Below are positions 44,516 to 52,297 of a stretch of 64,000 bases of DNA, piece after piece. The notes under the pieces were generated by a model, which had not been told where the DNA came from, ran no database searches, and saw only the letters and a program-made list of their open reading frames with translations. Made by a program: the position numbers and the translations under genes. The DNA is taken from NCBI RefSeq assembly GCF_042646425.1, contig NZ_JBHRTR010000020.1:124001-188000 (forward strand). Direction: 5' to 3'. The stretch comes from Marinibaculum pumilum (GTDB taxonomy: Bacteria > Pseudomonadota > Alphaproteobacteria > Ferrovibrionales > Ferrovibrionaceae). The first letter of the stretch is position 1; every line of letters begins with the position of its first letter.

Positions 44516-46298
44516 CGAGGGAGGCCTTCATCGGGGGCACGATCATGTTGGCCAGGAACTCCTCGCGGCTGAGCAGCGGCTCCGAATCCTCGATCGGGCG
44601 GCCATACTTGCACTGCGGCGCGACCCGGGCGGCCTGCGGCACATGGACGTCGCAGACCACCGGCCCGGGACGCTTCAGCACGTCGGCGATCACCGCCTCC
44701 ACATCGGCATTGCGGTCCAGGGTGACGGCGGGAATGCCGAAGCTCTCCGACAGGGCGGTGAAGTCGGGGAAGCCCAGGCCGCCCTCCACCGAGCTCGCAT
44801 AGTACTTGCCCTGCAGCCACTGCTCCTGGGTCTGCTGCACCATGCTGAAGCCGTTATTGTTGATCAGGAACATCTTCACCGGCAGGTCGTGGCGCCGCAC
44901 CGTCGCCAGCTCCTGGATGTTGAGCATGGCGCTGCCGTCGCCGGCCAGGCAGATGTTCTGGCGGCCGGATTCGGCAAAGGCGCCGCCGATCGCCGCCGGC
45001 AGGGCATAGCCCATCGGCGTATTGTTGAAGGCGTGGAAAAAGCGCTGCGTGCCGTGGAATTCGAAGGCCTGCATCATCCAGGCGAGCGCGCAGCCGGTGT
45101 CGGAGAAGATCAGCGCGTCGTGGCTGGCCAGCTGCGACAGCCGCTTCACGAAGACATAGGGGTTGACCGTCTCCTCGGCGAAGAATTCCGGCAGGCAGAT
45201 CGGGTAGCGGGTCTTCCAGTCGCGGATCCGGGCCATCCAGGCATCGCGGGCGGGGAAGCGGATCTCATCCAGGTGGGGCATCAGCTTCTCGACGAACAGC
45301 CGGGCATCGGCCGGGATCGGCAGGTCGATCGGCTTGCCGAAATGCGGGAACTTCGCCAGCTCCGTCGGGTCGATATCGACGATCACCGTCGCCGCGCCGC
45401 GCGCCCATGAGGTGGTCGGGCTGCCGGTCTCCCGGGTCGACAGGCGGGCGCCGATCGACAGGATGAAGTCGGCGTTCTGCACCGCGAAATTGCCGTAGCG
45501 GGTGCCGTGGGTGCCAAAGCAGCCGACCAGCAGCGGGTCGTCGTCGTCGAAGGCGTCGCGCATCGCCCAGCTGGGGCAGATCGGGATCTGCAGGGTGCGG
45601 GCGATGGTCTTCACCTCGTCGATCACGCCGGACAGCCGCACCCCCCAGCCGGGCACCAGGACCGGGCGCTCCGCCTTCTCCAGCATCGCGACCAGCTGCT
45701 GCACCTGCTTTTCCAGCCCGGATTCGTCGGGCTTCGACATGTCCTTCGGCGGGGTGAAGCCCTTCAGCTTGTCGGGATCGATCTCCGCCCGCTGCAGGTC
45801 GTCGGGGATGTCGACCACGACCGGGCCGGGGCGGCCGCTATAGGCGTGCCAGACGGCCTTCTCCAGTTCGTAGCGGATCTGCTCCGGATCGGTGACCTGG
45901 ACCGCGTACTTTGTGATCGGGGTCACCATCTCGACGATCTGGGTTTCCTGGAAGCCCATCTGGCGCACGCCGGTTGTGTCGCGGAAGCGGAAGGTCGCCA
46001 CCTGCCCGGTCAGGTACAGGACCGGCACGGAATCGAACCAGGAGCAGCAGATGCCGGTGATCAGGTTGGTGGCGCCGGGACCGGAGGTCGCCGCCGCCGC
46101 GCCGATCCTGCCCGTCACCCGAGCATAGGCGTCGGCCGCCATCGCCGCGCCCTGTTCGTGGTGCGGGCAGATATAGGTGACCGTGTTGCTCTCGCCGGCG
46201 GAATGGATCATGTGGATGGAGGCGCCGCCGGTGATCGCGAACAGGTGCCGTACGCCCTGCTGGTGCAGGAATTCCACGATATAGTCGGACAGCTTCAT
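44508..46298 (-). CDS. Acetolactate synthase-like TPP-dependent enzyme
   Basis: 596 residues in the three-domain plan of the family. The N-terminal pyrimidine domain has FAITGGASIHMIH and the catalytic Glu in CPHHEQGAAMAADAYARVTG; a central domain carries VLVPGWGVRLSG; the C-terminal TPP domain has FNNTPMGYALPAAIGGAF and the Mg/TPP motif GDGSAMLNIQELATVRRHDL ending in Asn-Asn. It heads a sugar operon and is not beside ilvH, so it is unlikely to be the branched-chain amino acid enzyme. YerE, which adds a two-carbon unit from pyruvate to a keto-sugar, is a plausible functional parallel. Other decarboxylase/ligase roles remain open. Confidence 0.82.
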   Translation of the reverse strand: MKLSDYIVEFLHQQGVRHLFAITGGASIHMIHSAGESNTVTYICPHHEQGAAMAADAYARVTGRIGAAAATSGPGATNLITGICCSWFDSVPVLYLTGQVATFRFRDTTGVRQMGFQETQIVEMVTPITKYAVQVTDPEQIRYELEKAVWHAYSGRPGPVVVDIPDDLQRAEIDPDKLKGFTPPKDMSKPDESGLEKQVQQLVAMLEKAERPVLVPGWGVRLSGVIDEVKTIARTLQIPICPSWAMRDAFDDDDPLLVGCFGTHGTRYGNFAVQNADFILSIGARLSTRETGSPTTSWARGAATVIVDIDPTELAKFPHFGKPIDLPIPADARLFVEKLMPHLDEIRFPARDAWMARIRDWKTRYPICLPEFFAEETVNPYVFVKRLSQLASHDALIFSDTGCALAWMMQAFEFHGTQRFFHAFNNTPMGYALPAAIGGAFAESGRQNICLAGDGSAMLNIQELATVRRHDLPVKMFLINNNGFSMVQQTQEQWLQGKYYASSVEGGLGFPDFTALSESFGIPAVTLDRNADVEAVIADVLKRPGPVVCDVHVPQAARVAPQCKYGRPIEDSEPLLSREEFLANMIVPPMKASLDD

Positions 46299-46666
46299 GG
46301 GCTGTTGGCTCCAGGATCGTCAGGTCCGCGGTCCCGCCGGCCGGCGGCCCGGCCCTCCAGGCACGGGTCCTGCCCGGCGGAATCCGGACGGCTGGGCGGG
46401 TCTGCCGGAAGGCCGGACCGGCCGCCGGCGCCGCCATCGGGGCGCGGCTGCGGCCGGGGAAGGACGGTGGACCGAAAGTGATGGCGGCCCGGCCCCTGAC
46501 CGGTCGCGCCGAGCAGGCACTGCTACCATCATTGCGGTGCCGGAATCCAGTCGCCAGATGCCGCGGTTGCAATCGAGGTTGGGAGGCGGGAAAAGGTGCC
46601 TCTGACCTGTACCTGCGCGGGCGGCGGCTGATCCCACCGCCCCGATCCGATTGACCAGACGCCCGC
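46299..46666. other. Divergent intergenic region, TPP operon / GT41-3
   Basis: 368 bp between divergent starts. It must hold promoters for the five-gene sugar operon and probably for GT41-3. No clear -35/-10 pair, operator or coding frame was recognised. The half near GT41-3 (about 46520-46600) is less GC-rich. Confidence 0.5.
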
Positions 46667-48379
46667 ATGTCCGAACCTCCATTCACGATCAGTCGCGCGG
46701 ATCTGCAATCGAAGGTCCTCGCTGCGGCGCGTGCCGCCGCCCGGGGCGATCCGGAAGGGCAGGCATTGCTGGACCGGCTGTCCGATATGGGACTCACCGA
46801 CGAGGTTCTGGTGCCGTCCAGCGGCATCCATAAGGATGGCGAGATCGAGACCGCCGTCGTGCTCTATCGGAGCTTCCTGGCGCAACGCAGCCGGCGCGAT
46901 GGCCCGCGCGGCAATCCGACCGCGGTTCCCACGGTGCTGCGCAACATGTCGATCGCCCTGCTGCAACTGGGCGAACTCGAGGAGGCGCGACAGTTCCACA
47001 TCCGGGCCCTGACCGCCGGATTCCAGGACGTTTCCGGTATTTCGAGCTGGGCGGACTATCTGATGCAGCAGGGCTATCTGGAGGAGGCGCGCCAGGAGAT
47101 CGAAACCCGGCTGCTGACCGCGCCGGACTCCGCGCCGCTGCGATCGCTGCACTTCACCCTCTCGGAGTTCGGCTTCGTCCGGCCGGGGTCCCACCTGGCG
47201 GAGCATATGCAATGGTGGGCGGGACAGGCTCCGGTTCCGCCGATGAGCGGCGCGCCCCGTCCGCCTGAGGGACGGCCTTTGCGGCTTGGCGTCATCGTGC
47301 GCGACCTGCGGTCGCATTCCTCGTTCAATCGCACCTTCGATGCCTTTCCTCACCTGCAGGGCGACGAGTTCGACATCTCGCTGATCTCGGTCCGGTCGGG
47401 GCCCGCGCTGCGCGGCCCCCTGGCCGCTCTGCAGGTGCACGACATGGAGGTGGACGAGCCGGAGCGGTTCGCGCGGGACCTGGCCGATCTGGGTCTCGAC
47501 ATGCTTCTGGACCTGGTCAGTCACGGCAACAGCAAGGTGTTCGCGGCCCTGCGCCACCGGCCGGCCCCGGTCCAAATGGGCTGGATCTCCAGCGGCATTT
47601 CGGCGGGTGTGCCATGGATCGACTATATGCTGACCGACGGCATGATCTCTCCAGTCGGCAGCGAACATCACTACTCGGAGACCTTGGTACGCTTGCCGGC
47701 ACCGGCCTTCGCCGTTCCCAGCCTGCCGGAAGCCCCCGACCTTGTTGAACCGCCGTTCTTCCGGAACGGGCACATCACATTCGGGGTGTTCAACCGCGTG
47801 TCCAAGATGACGCCAGAGAGCATGGACGCCTGGGCCGAGATCCTGCGCCGGGTTCCGACAGCGCGGCTGCGGATTCAGAACAGCAACGTGATCCTGCCGG
47901 GTGTAACCAGTCGGTTGACCCGTTTCTTCGCGGAACGGGGCGTCGCGGTCGATCGCCTGGATTTTTTCGGCTCTGTTCCGGAGGCCGCCTATCTGCGGGA
48001 TGTGGGCGAGACGGATATCGCGCTCGAGCCGTTCCCGCAGACGGGGGGCGTGACTGCCTTCGATGCCATGTGGATGGGCGTGCCCACGGTGATCCGGATT
48101 GTGGACGACAGGCCCTGCTGCCGTGCCGCACTGTTGCCGGCCACAGGGGCGGGAATCGGTGCGTTGGTCGCCCGCGGCCAGGCGGAGTATGTCGAGAATG
48201 CCGTGATGCTGGCCGATCAGCCCGATCTGCTGCGGCAGTTGCGGTTCTCGATGCGCCAAAAGCTGGCGGATGCCGTTTTTACCCGGCCGGAGGCGTTGGC
48301 CGGGTCTCTTCGCCGCGCCCTGCGGGCGATCTGGGACCAGGCCTGTACCGGCCAGAGGGCACCGATTTGGATCGACTGA
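46667..48379 (+). CDS. GT41-like glycosyltransferase 3 (divergent subfamily)
   Basis: 570 residues. The N-terminal ~190 residues are helical with weak TPR character (NMSIALLQLGELEEARQFHI, WADYLMQQGYLEEARQEI). The GT part starts LGVIVRDLRSHSSFNRTFDAF and keeps a His in the expected active-site place. DLVSHGNSKVF replaces the usual GHT motif; the UDP-binding Lys is in FNRVSKMTPESMDAW; GGVTAFDAMWMGVP replaces GGTTTCEALWMGVP. These substitutions are shared with GT41-5, defining a paired subfamily that may use a different donor or acceptor. No ideal ribosome binding site is visible. It is upstream of GT41-4 on the same strand. Confidence 0.78.
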   Translation: MSEPPFTISRADLQSKVLAAARAAARGDPEGQALLDRLSDMGLTDEVLVPSSGIHKDGEIETAVVLYRSFLAQRSRRDGPRGNPTAVPTVLRNMSIALLQLGELEEARQFHIRALTAGFQDVSGISSWADYLMQQGYLEEARQEIETRLLTAPDSAPLRSLHFTLSEFGFVRPGSHLAEHMQWWAGQAPVPPMSGAPRPPEGRPLRLGVIVRDLRSHSSFNRTFDAFPHLQGDEFDISLISVRSGPALRGPLAALQVHDMEVDEPERFARDLADLGLDMLLDLVSHGNSKVFAALRHRPAPVQMGWISSGISAGVPWIDYMLTDGMISPVGSEHHYSETLVRLPAPAFAVPSLPEAPDLVEPPFFRNGHITFGVFNRVSKMTPESMDAWAEILRRVPTARLRIQNSNVILPGVTSRLTRFFAERGVAVDRLDFFGSVPEAAYLRDVGETDIALEPFPQTGGVTAFDAMWMGVPTVIRIVDDRPCCRAALLPATGAGIGALVARGQAEYVENAVMLADQPDLLRQLRFSMRQKLADAVFTRPEALAGSLRRALRAIWDQACTGQRAPIWID

Positions 48380-48478
48380 GGTCCGGTCCACATGCCCGCC
48401 TGGCAGGCCGGCTTTCCAGGGTCCGGCATGGTTACTAATCTGCCGTTGATCCTGCCACCCTTATTTCGCGAGCGCCGC

Positions 48479-50479
48479 ATGCCCCCTTCGATCGTCGACC
48501 TTGTCCGTTCCGCACGCGCCGAACAGGCGGCCGGGAGGCTGGCGGAGGCGGCACGCATGCTTGAGCGTTGCCGGAAGATCGATGCGGAGGACTTCAACTA
48601 TCTGATCGCACAGGCGGACCTGCTGCGCGAACTCGGGCGGATCGACGAGGCGCTTGACCTCTATCGACGGCTGCTGGGGAGGGCGCCCAGGGTCGCTGCG
48701 CTGTTCGACAATTGCGCGCTCATGCTGGTCCAGGCGGGTCGGTACGGTCAGGCCGAGGCGGTGCTCCAGGAAGGCATCCGCCAGAACCCGGACGCGGCAT
48801 CCCTGCTGCGCAATCTGGGGATCCTCTATGCCGATCTGGGGCGACCTGACCAGGGGGTCGGCCTGGTCCGGGATGCCACCGCGCTGGCGCCACGCGACGC
48901 CACCCTGCGCCTGGACCTGGGCAATGTCCTGGTTCGGATGCGGCAGTATGCGGAGGCTGAGAAGGAGTTCCGGATCGCAGATGAACTGCGTCCCAATGAT
49001 CCGGGAATTCTTAATAATATCGGCGGCGCCCTGCGTCACCAGCGGAAGATTGCCGCCGCCGAAGAGGTTTTCAGGTCCGCCTTGCAACGCCATCCGGAGG
49101 ACCCGGACCTGAACAACAATCTGGCCGGTCTGCTGCGGGTGCAGGGCCGGATTGGTGAGGCGAAGGAACTGTACAGGCGCGCCTTGGCGCTGCGGACTCC
49201 CTGGCCGCAGGTGCATTCCAACTACATCTTCTGCCTGGACTTCGACGAGGAAGCCGGGCTTGAGGAACAGGCGGCGGCGCGGCGTGAGTGGCATGAGCTT
49301 AACGAGGCGCCCCATCTGGCCCTGGCGCCGCCGTTGCAGCGTGTCCGCGATCCCGACAAGAAGGTCCTGCGCATCGGCTACATGTCGGGCGATTTCAACT
49401 TCCACTCCGCGTCTGACGGGTTCGGTTCGGTGCTCCTGCACCATGACCGGAGCCGTTTCCATGTCACTCTCTACTCGAACTCCGATCATGAGGACTCGCG
49501 GACCGAGGAGTTCATCAAGGTTGCGGACCGCTATGTGCGTGCCCGGATGATGTCCGACGACAGGCTGGCGGCCCTGATCCGCCAGGACGAGATCGACGTG
49601 CTGGTCGATCTTTCGGGGCATTCGGCGGGCAATCGTCTGCCGGTCTTTGCCCGGAGGCCGGCGCCGGTTCAGGCGACGGGCTGGGGCTATGCCACCAGCA
49701 CCGGGCTTCAGGCGATGGACTACCTGTTGGCGGATCGATGGCTGGTGCCCTGGGAAAGCGACCGCTTCTACACAGAGGAGATTGCCGTCCTTCCCTGTGT
49801 CCTGAGCTTTCGGGTCCCGGAGCGGCTGCCGGCGCTGAGCCCACCGCCCTGCGTGGATAAGGGATTCGTGACCTTTGGCAATTTCAATCGGATCGTGAAG
49901 GCGTCCCCGTCTTGCCTGGAGGCCTGGGCCCGGATTCTCCAGCGGGTGCCCGGGAGCAGGCTGCTGTTGAAATGCATGACCTTCGACGATGCCGAGGTGC
50001 GCCGGTCGGTGCTGGATCGTCTCGTCGGGTTCGGCGCGGCTGAGGACCAGGTGGTTCTGCGGGGGTCGAGTTCCAGGGCCGAGCAGTTGCAGATGCATGC
50101 GGAGGTGGATATTGCGCTCGACTCGTTCCGCAACAATGGCGGTGTGACCACCTGCGAGGCGCTGGCGATGGGGGTCCCTGTGGTGACCCTTTGCGGCGAT
50201 GTACCGGTTTCGCGGAATGGCGCATCGATCATGGCGGGTCTGGGCTGCCCGGAATGGATTGCCCATGACATCGCGGACTATGTCGAGAAGGTCTGCGGCC
50301 TGGCTGCCGATCCGTCGCGGCTCGTGGACATCCGGAAAGGTCTTCGGCAGCTGCTGTTGTCGTCGCCGCTTGGAAACAATCGCCGCTATACACGTGAAGT
50401 CGAGGCGGCGTACCGCCGGATGTGGATCCGGTACTGCATGGGGATGCGCGGAGCGGGGACGGCGCGAAAGGCGGTCTGA
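48479..50479 (+). CDS. TPR-GT41 (OGT-like) glycosyltransferase 4
   Basis: 666 residues from the ATG at 48479, where the TPR domain begins; an ATG at 48428 is an alternative and neither has a strong ribosome binding site. About seven TPRs occupy residues 1-240 (NLGILYADLGRPDQGVGLV, NIGGALRHQRKIAAAEEVF). The catalytic region has LRIGYMSGDFNFHSASDGFG, LVDLSGHSAGNRLPVF, GYATSTGLQAMDYLLADRW, Lys in NFNRIVKASPSCLEAW and SFRNNGGVTTCEALAMGVP. It is closest by eye to GT41-6. It converges on GT41-5 with 21 bp between. A full-length, probably active protein glycosyltransferase. Confidence 0.88.
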   Translation: MPPSIVDLVRSARAEQAAGRLAEAARMLERCRKIDAEDFNYLIAQADLLRELGRIDEALDLYRRLLGRAPRVAALFDNCALMLVQAGRYGQAEAVLQEGIRQNPDAASLLRNLGILYADLGRPDQGVGLVRDATALAPRDATLRLDLGNVLVRMRQYAEAEKEFRIADELRPNDPGILNNIGGALRHQRKIAAAEEVFRSALQRHPEDPDLNNNLAGLLRVQGRIGEAKELYRRALALRTPWPQVHSNYIFCLDFDEEAGLEEQAAARREWHELNEAPHLALAPPLQRVRDPDKKVLRIGYMSGDFNFHSASDGFGSVLLHHDRSRFHVTLYSNSDHEDSRTEEFIKVADRYVRARMMSDDRLAALIRQDEIDVLVDLSGHSAGNRLPVFARRPAPVQATGWGYATSTGLQAMDYLLADRWLVPWESDRFYTEEIAVLPCVLSFRVPERLPALSPPPCVDKGFVTFGNFNRIVKASPSCLEAWARILQRVPGSRLLLKCMTFDDAEVRRSVLDRLVGFGAAEDQVVLRGSSSRAEQLQMHAEVDIALDSFRNNGGVTTCEALAMGVPVVTLCGDVPVSRNGASIMAGLGCPEWIAHDIADYVEKVCGLAADPSRLVDIRKGLRQLLLSSPLGNNRRYTREVEAAYRRMWIRYCMGMRGAGTARKAV

Positions 50480-50500
50480 GGGGCAGAGCCGCCCTCTGCG

Positions 50501-52174
50501 TCAGTCGGCTGCGGTACGGAGTTCCTGCCAGAGGCTGCGAATTGCGTCTGCCATCGCCCGGGCGGTGCGCATGTGGTCTGTCAGGCCCGCATCGATGAGG
50601 TTCTGGCGATAGCAGTGCCTTGCGGTGCGGAGGTAGGCCGGGTCAGCGGCCAGGTCCTTTGCTGTCTGGATGTAAGCCGCAGGGCTCTTGGCGACGAGGA
50701 ACGGCGCCCCGGCGGCACGGGCCAATGTCGCGGCCAGGCGGGCGCAGGGTCGCTGGTCGACCTCATATGCGACGAAAGGCACGCCCATCCAGAGATGGTC
50801 GAAGTCGGTGACGAATCCCTGTTCCGGGAATGGCGTCAGGGTGATGTCTGTGTCCGAAACGACTTGGCAATGTTCTGCCGGGCCGGTCATGTTCATCAGC
50901 CTGAGCCGCGTCTCCGGGATGCCATGGGCGGCAAAGGCGGCCAGCAGACGGGTCGCATGCGGCGGTTCGGTCACGAAAGCTGTCTTGATGACCAGGCGGC
51001 TGTCGGGAACGGCGCGGAGCAGGTCGGACCAGAGGGCAATCACCGGTTCCGAAACCTTGGAGATCCGATGGTACATGCCGAAGGTGACATGCCCGTTGCG
51101 TTCCATCGGCAGCCGCCGGTCGCCGGCTTCCGGGTAGCTCGGATAGGGTTCGATCGTCAGGCTTGAAGCGGGCAGGCGGATCAGGCGTTCCGTGTAGTGT
51201 ATCTCTGCCCCCGGCGGGCTGATCACGGGATCGGTCAGGAAGGCGTCATAGACCTTGGTGCCCGAAGAGACCCCGTTGCCGGCCCATCCGAGGATCAGCG
51301 GCGCTGGGCGTCCGGCGAATACGGCAAAGGCTTCCGGTTGGCCATGGCTGACGAGATCGATGATCACGTCCGGGCCGATGCGTCGGATGGCCGCTGCCAG
51401 TTCGGGGATGTTTCGTTCCGGTGTGCTGTGGTGGGTGAACTCCGGGAGATGGGTTCGGTTCGGATCGAAGTCATCTCGGACCGACAGGCACTCGACCTGG
51501 AAATCGCAGTCGGGAAGCCGACGGAATGTCCCGAACATCCGGTTGAACGATGCGGTATTGCTGAAATCCCGGCCGACCAGAAGAAGTTTCCTGGGGCTGT
51601 CTGAGGCAGGGCGTGACGGGCGTGGCGCGCGCGGGGGCAGCGGGGGCGGGCCATATCCCATCTGCCGGTCCGCGTTGTCCGGCATGCGCCGGAAATTGTC
51701 TTCGACATAGAGGGCCGACCAGTAGCGGATGTTGCTTGGCTCCAGGTCGTCCGCGGCCCGGGCGGCGGCCCAGTAGATGTCGTGGCGGGCGCTGAAGATC
51801 GCTGTCCGCGCCAGGTCGTAGGCCATGCGTGCCCCGTCGCGCGGGTTGATTGCCAGGGCATGGCGGGTCCAGGTCCACGCCTGGTCGAAATCGTAGGCCT
51901 TTAGGGCAATGACACTGAGATTATTGTACAGCGCGGTGCCGTGTTGTCTTTGCCAATGGGGTTGGGCCGCGAGATAGAGCTGATAGGCGGCTGCGTTCTC
52001 GCCATGTCGCTGGTAGCGGGATCCAAGGGCGGCCGCCATCAGCGGGTTGGTGCTGGCGGCCGTGGTGAGGCGGCACAAGGTGGCGGAGGTGGGGTCGGAT
52101 AGATAGGCCGCGACCGCCTGGCTCAGTTCAAGCAGGATCTCGTCGGTCGTCAGGGCCTGGTCGTTCGGGGTCAT
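50501..52174 (-). CDS. GT41-like glycosyltransferase 5 (divergent; catalytic-site His replaced)
   Basis: 557 residues. The N-terminal ~180 residues are helical with degenerate TPRs (NNLSVIALKAYDFDQAWTW). The GT region begins LLLVGRDFSNTASFNRMFG: the position holding His in the other five homologues is Thr here. DLVSHGQPEAF, GVSSGTKVYDAFLTDPVISP, the UDP-binding Lys in YHRISKVSEPVIALW and FPEQGFVTDFDHLWMGVP are present and match the GT41-3 subfamily. It lies directly downstream of the giant repeat gene on the same strand but behind a terminator. It could be an altered-activity enzyme or an accessory or targeting partner of an active GT41. Confidence 0.75.
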   Translation of the reverse strand: MTPNDQALTTDEILLELSQAVAAYLSDPTSATLCRLTTAASTNPLMAAALGSRYQRHGENAAAYQLYLAAQPHWQRQHGTALYNNLSVIALKAYDFDQAWTWTRHALAINPRDGARMAYDLARTAIFSARHDIYWAAARAADDLEPSNIRYWSALYVEDNFRRMPDNADRQMGYGPPPLPPRAPRPSRPASDSPRKLLLVGRDFSNTASFNRMFGTFRRLPDCDFQVECLSVRDDFDPNRTHLPEFTHHSTPERNIPELAAAIRRIGPDVIIDLVSHGQPEAFAVFAGRPAPLILGWAGNGVSSGTKVYDAFLTDPVISPPGAEIHYTERLIRLPASSLTIEPYPSYPEAGDRRLPMERNGHVTFGMYHRISKVSEPVIALWSDLLRAVPDSRLVIKTAFVTEPPHATRLLAAFAAHGIPETRLRLMNMTGPAEHCQVVSDTDITLTPFPEQGFVTDFDHLWMGVPFVAYEVDQRPCARLAATLARAAGAPFLVAKSPAAYIQTAKDLAADPAYLRTARHCYRQNLIDAGLTDHMRTARAMADAIRSLWQELRTAAD

Positions 52175-52234
52175 GTCTCGTCTAAAGACTTCGGCAGGGT
52201 CGCTGCGGGATCCGGGGCGGATTTCGAGAGCACG

Positions 52235-52271
52235 GCAAAAAGAATGGGCGGCGCCGTGGCCGGCGCCGCCC
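52235..52271 (-). terminator. Rho-independent terminator of the giant repeat gene
   Basis: On the minus strand a perfect 10-bp stem (gggcggcgcc / ggcgccgccc, 52262-52271 with 52246-52255, 6-base loop) is followed by attcttttt. It starts 27 bp after the stop codon of the repeat protein and separates it from GT41-5. Confidence 0.85.
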
Positions 52272-52297
52272 GTGTCTGAGGTCGTTCCGACTGCGTG

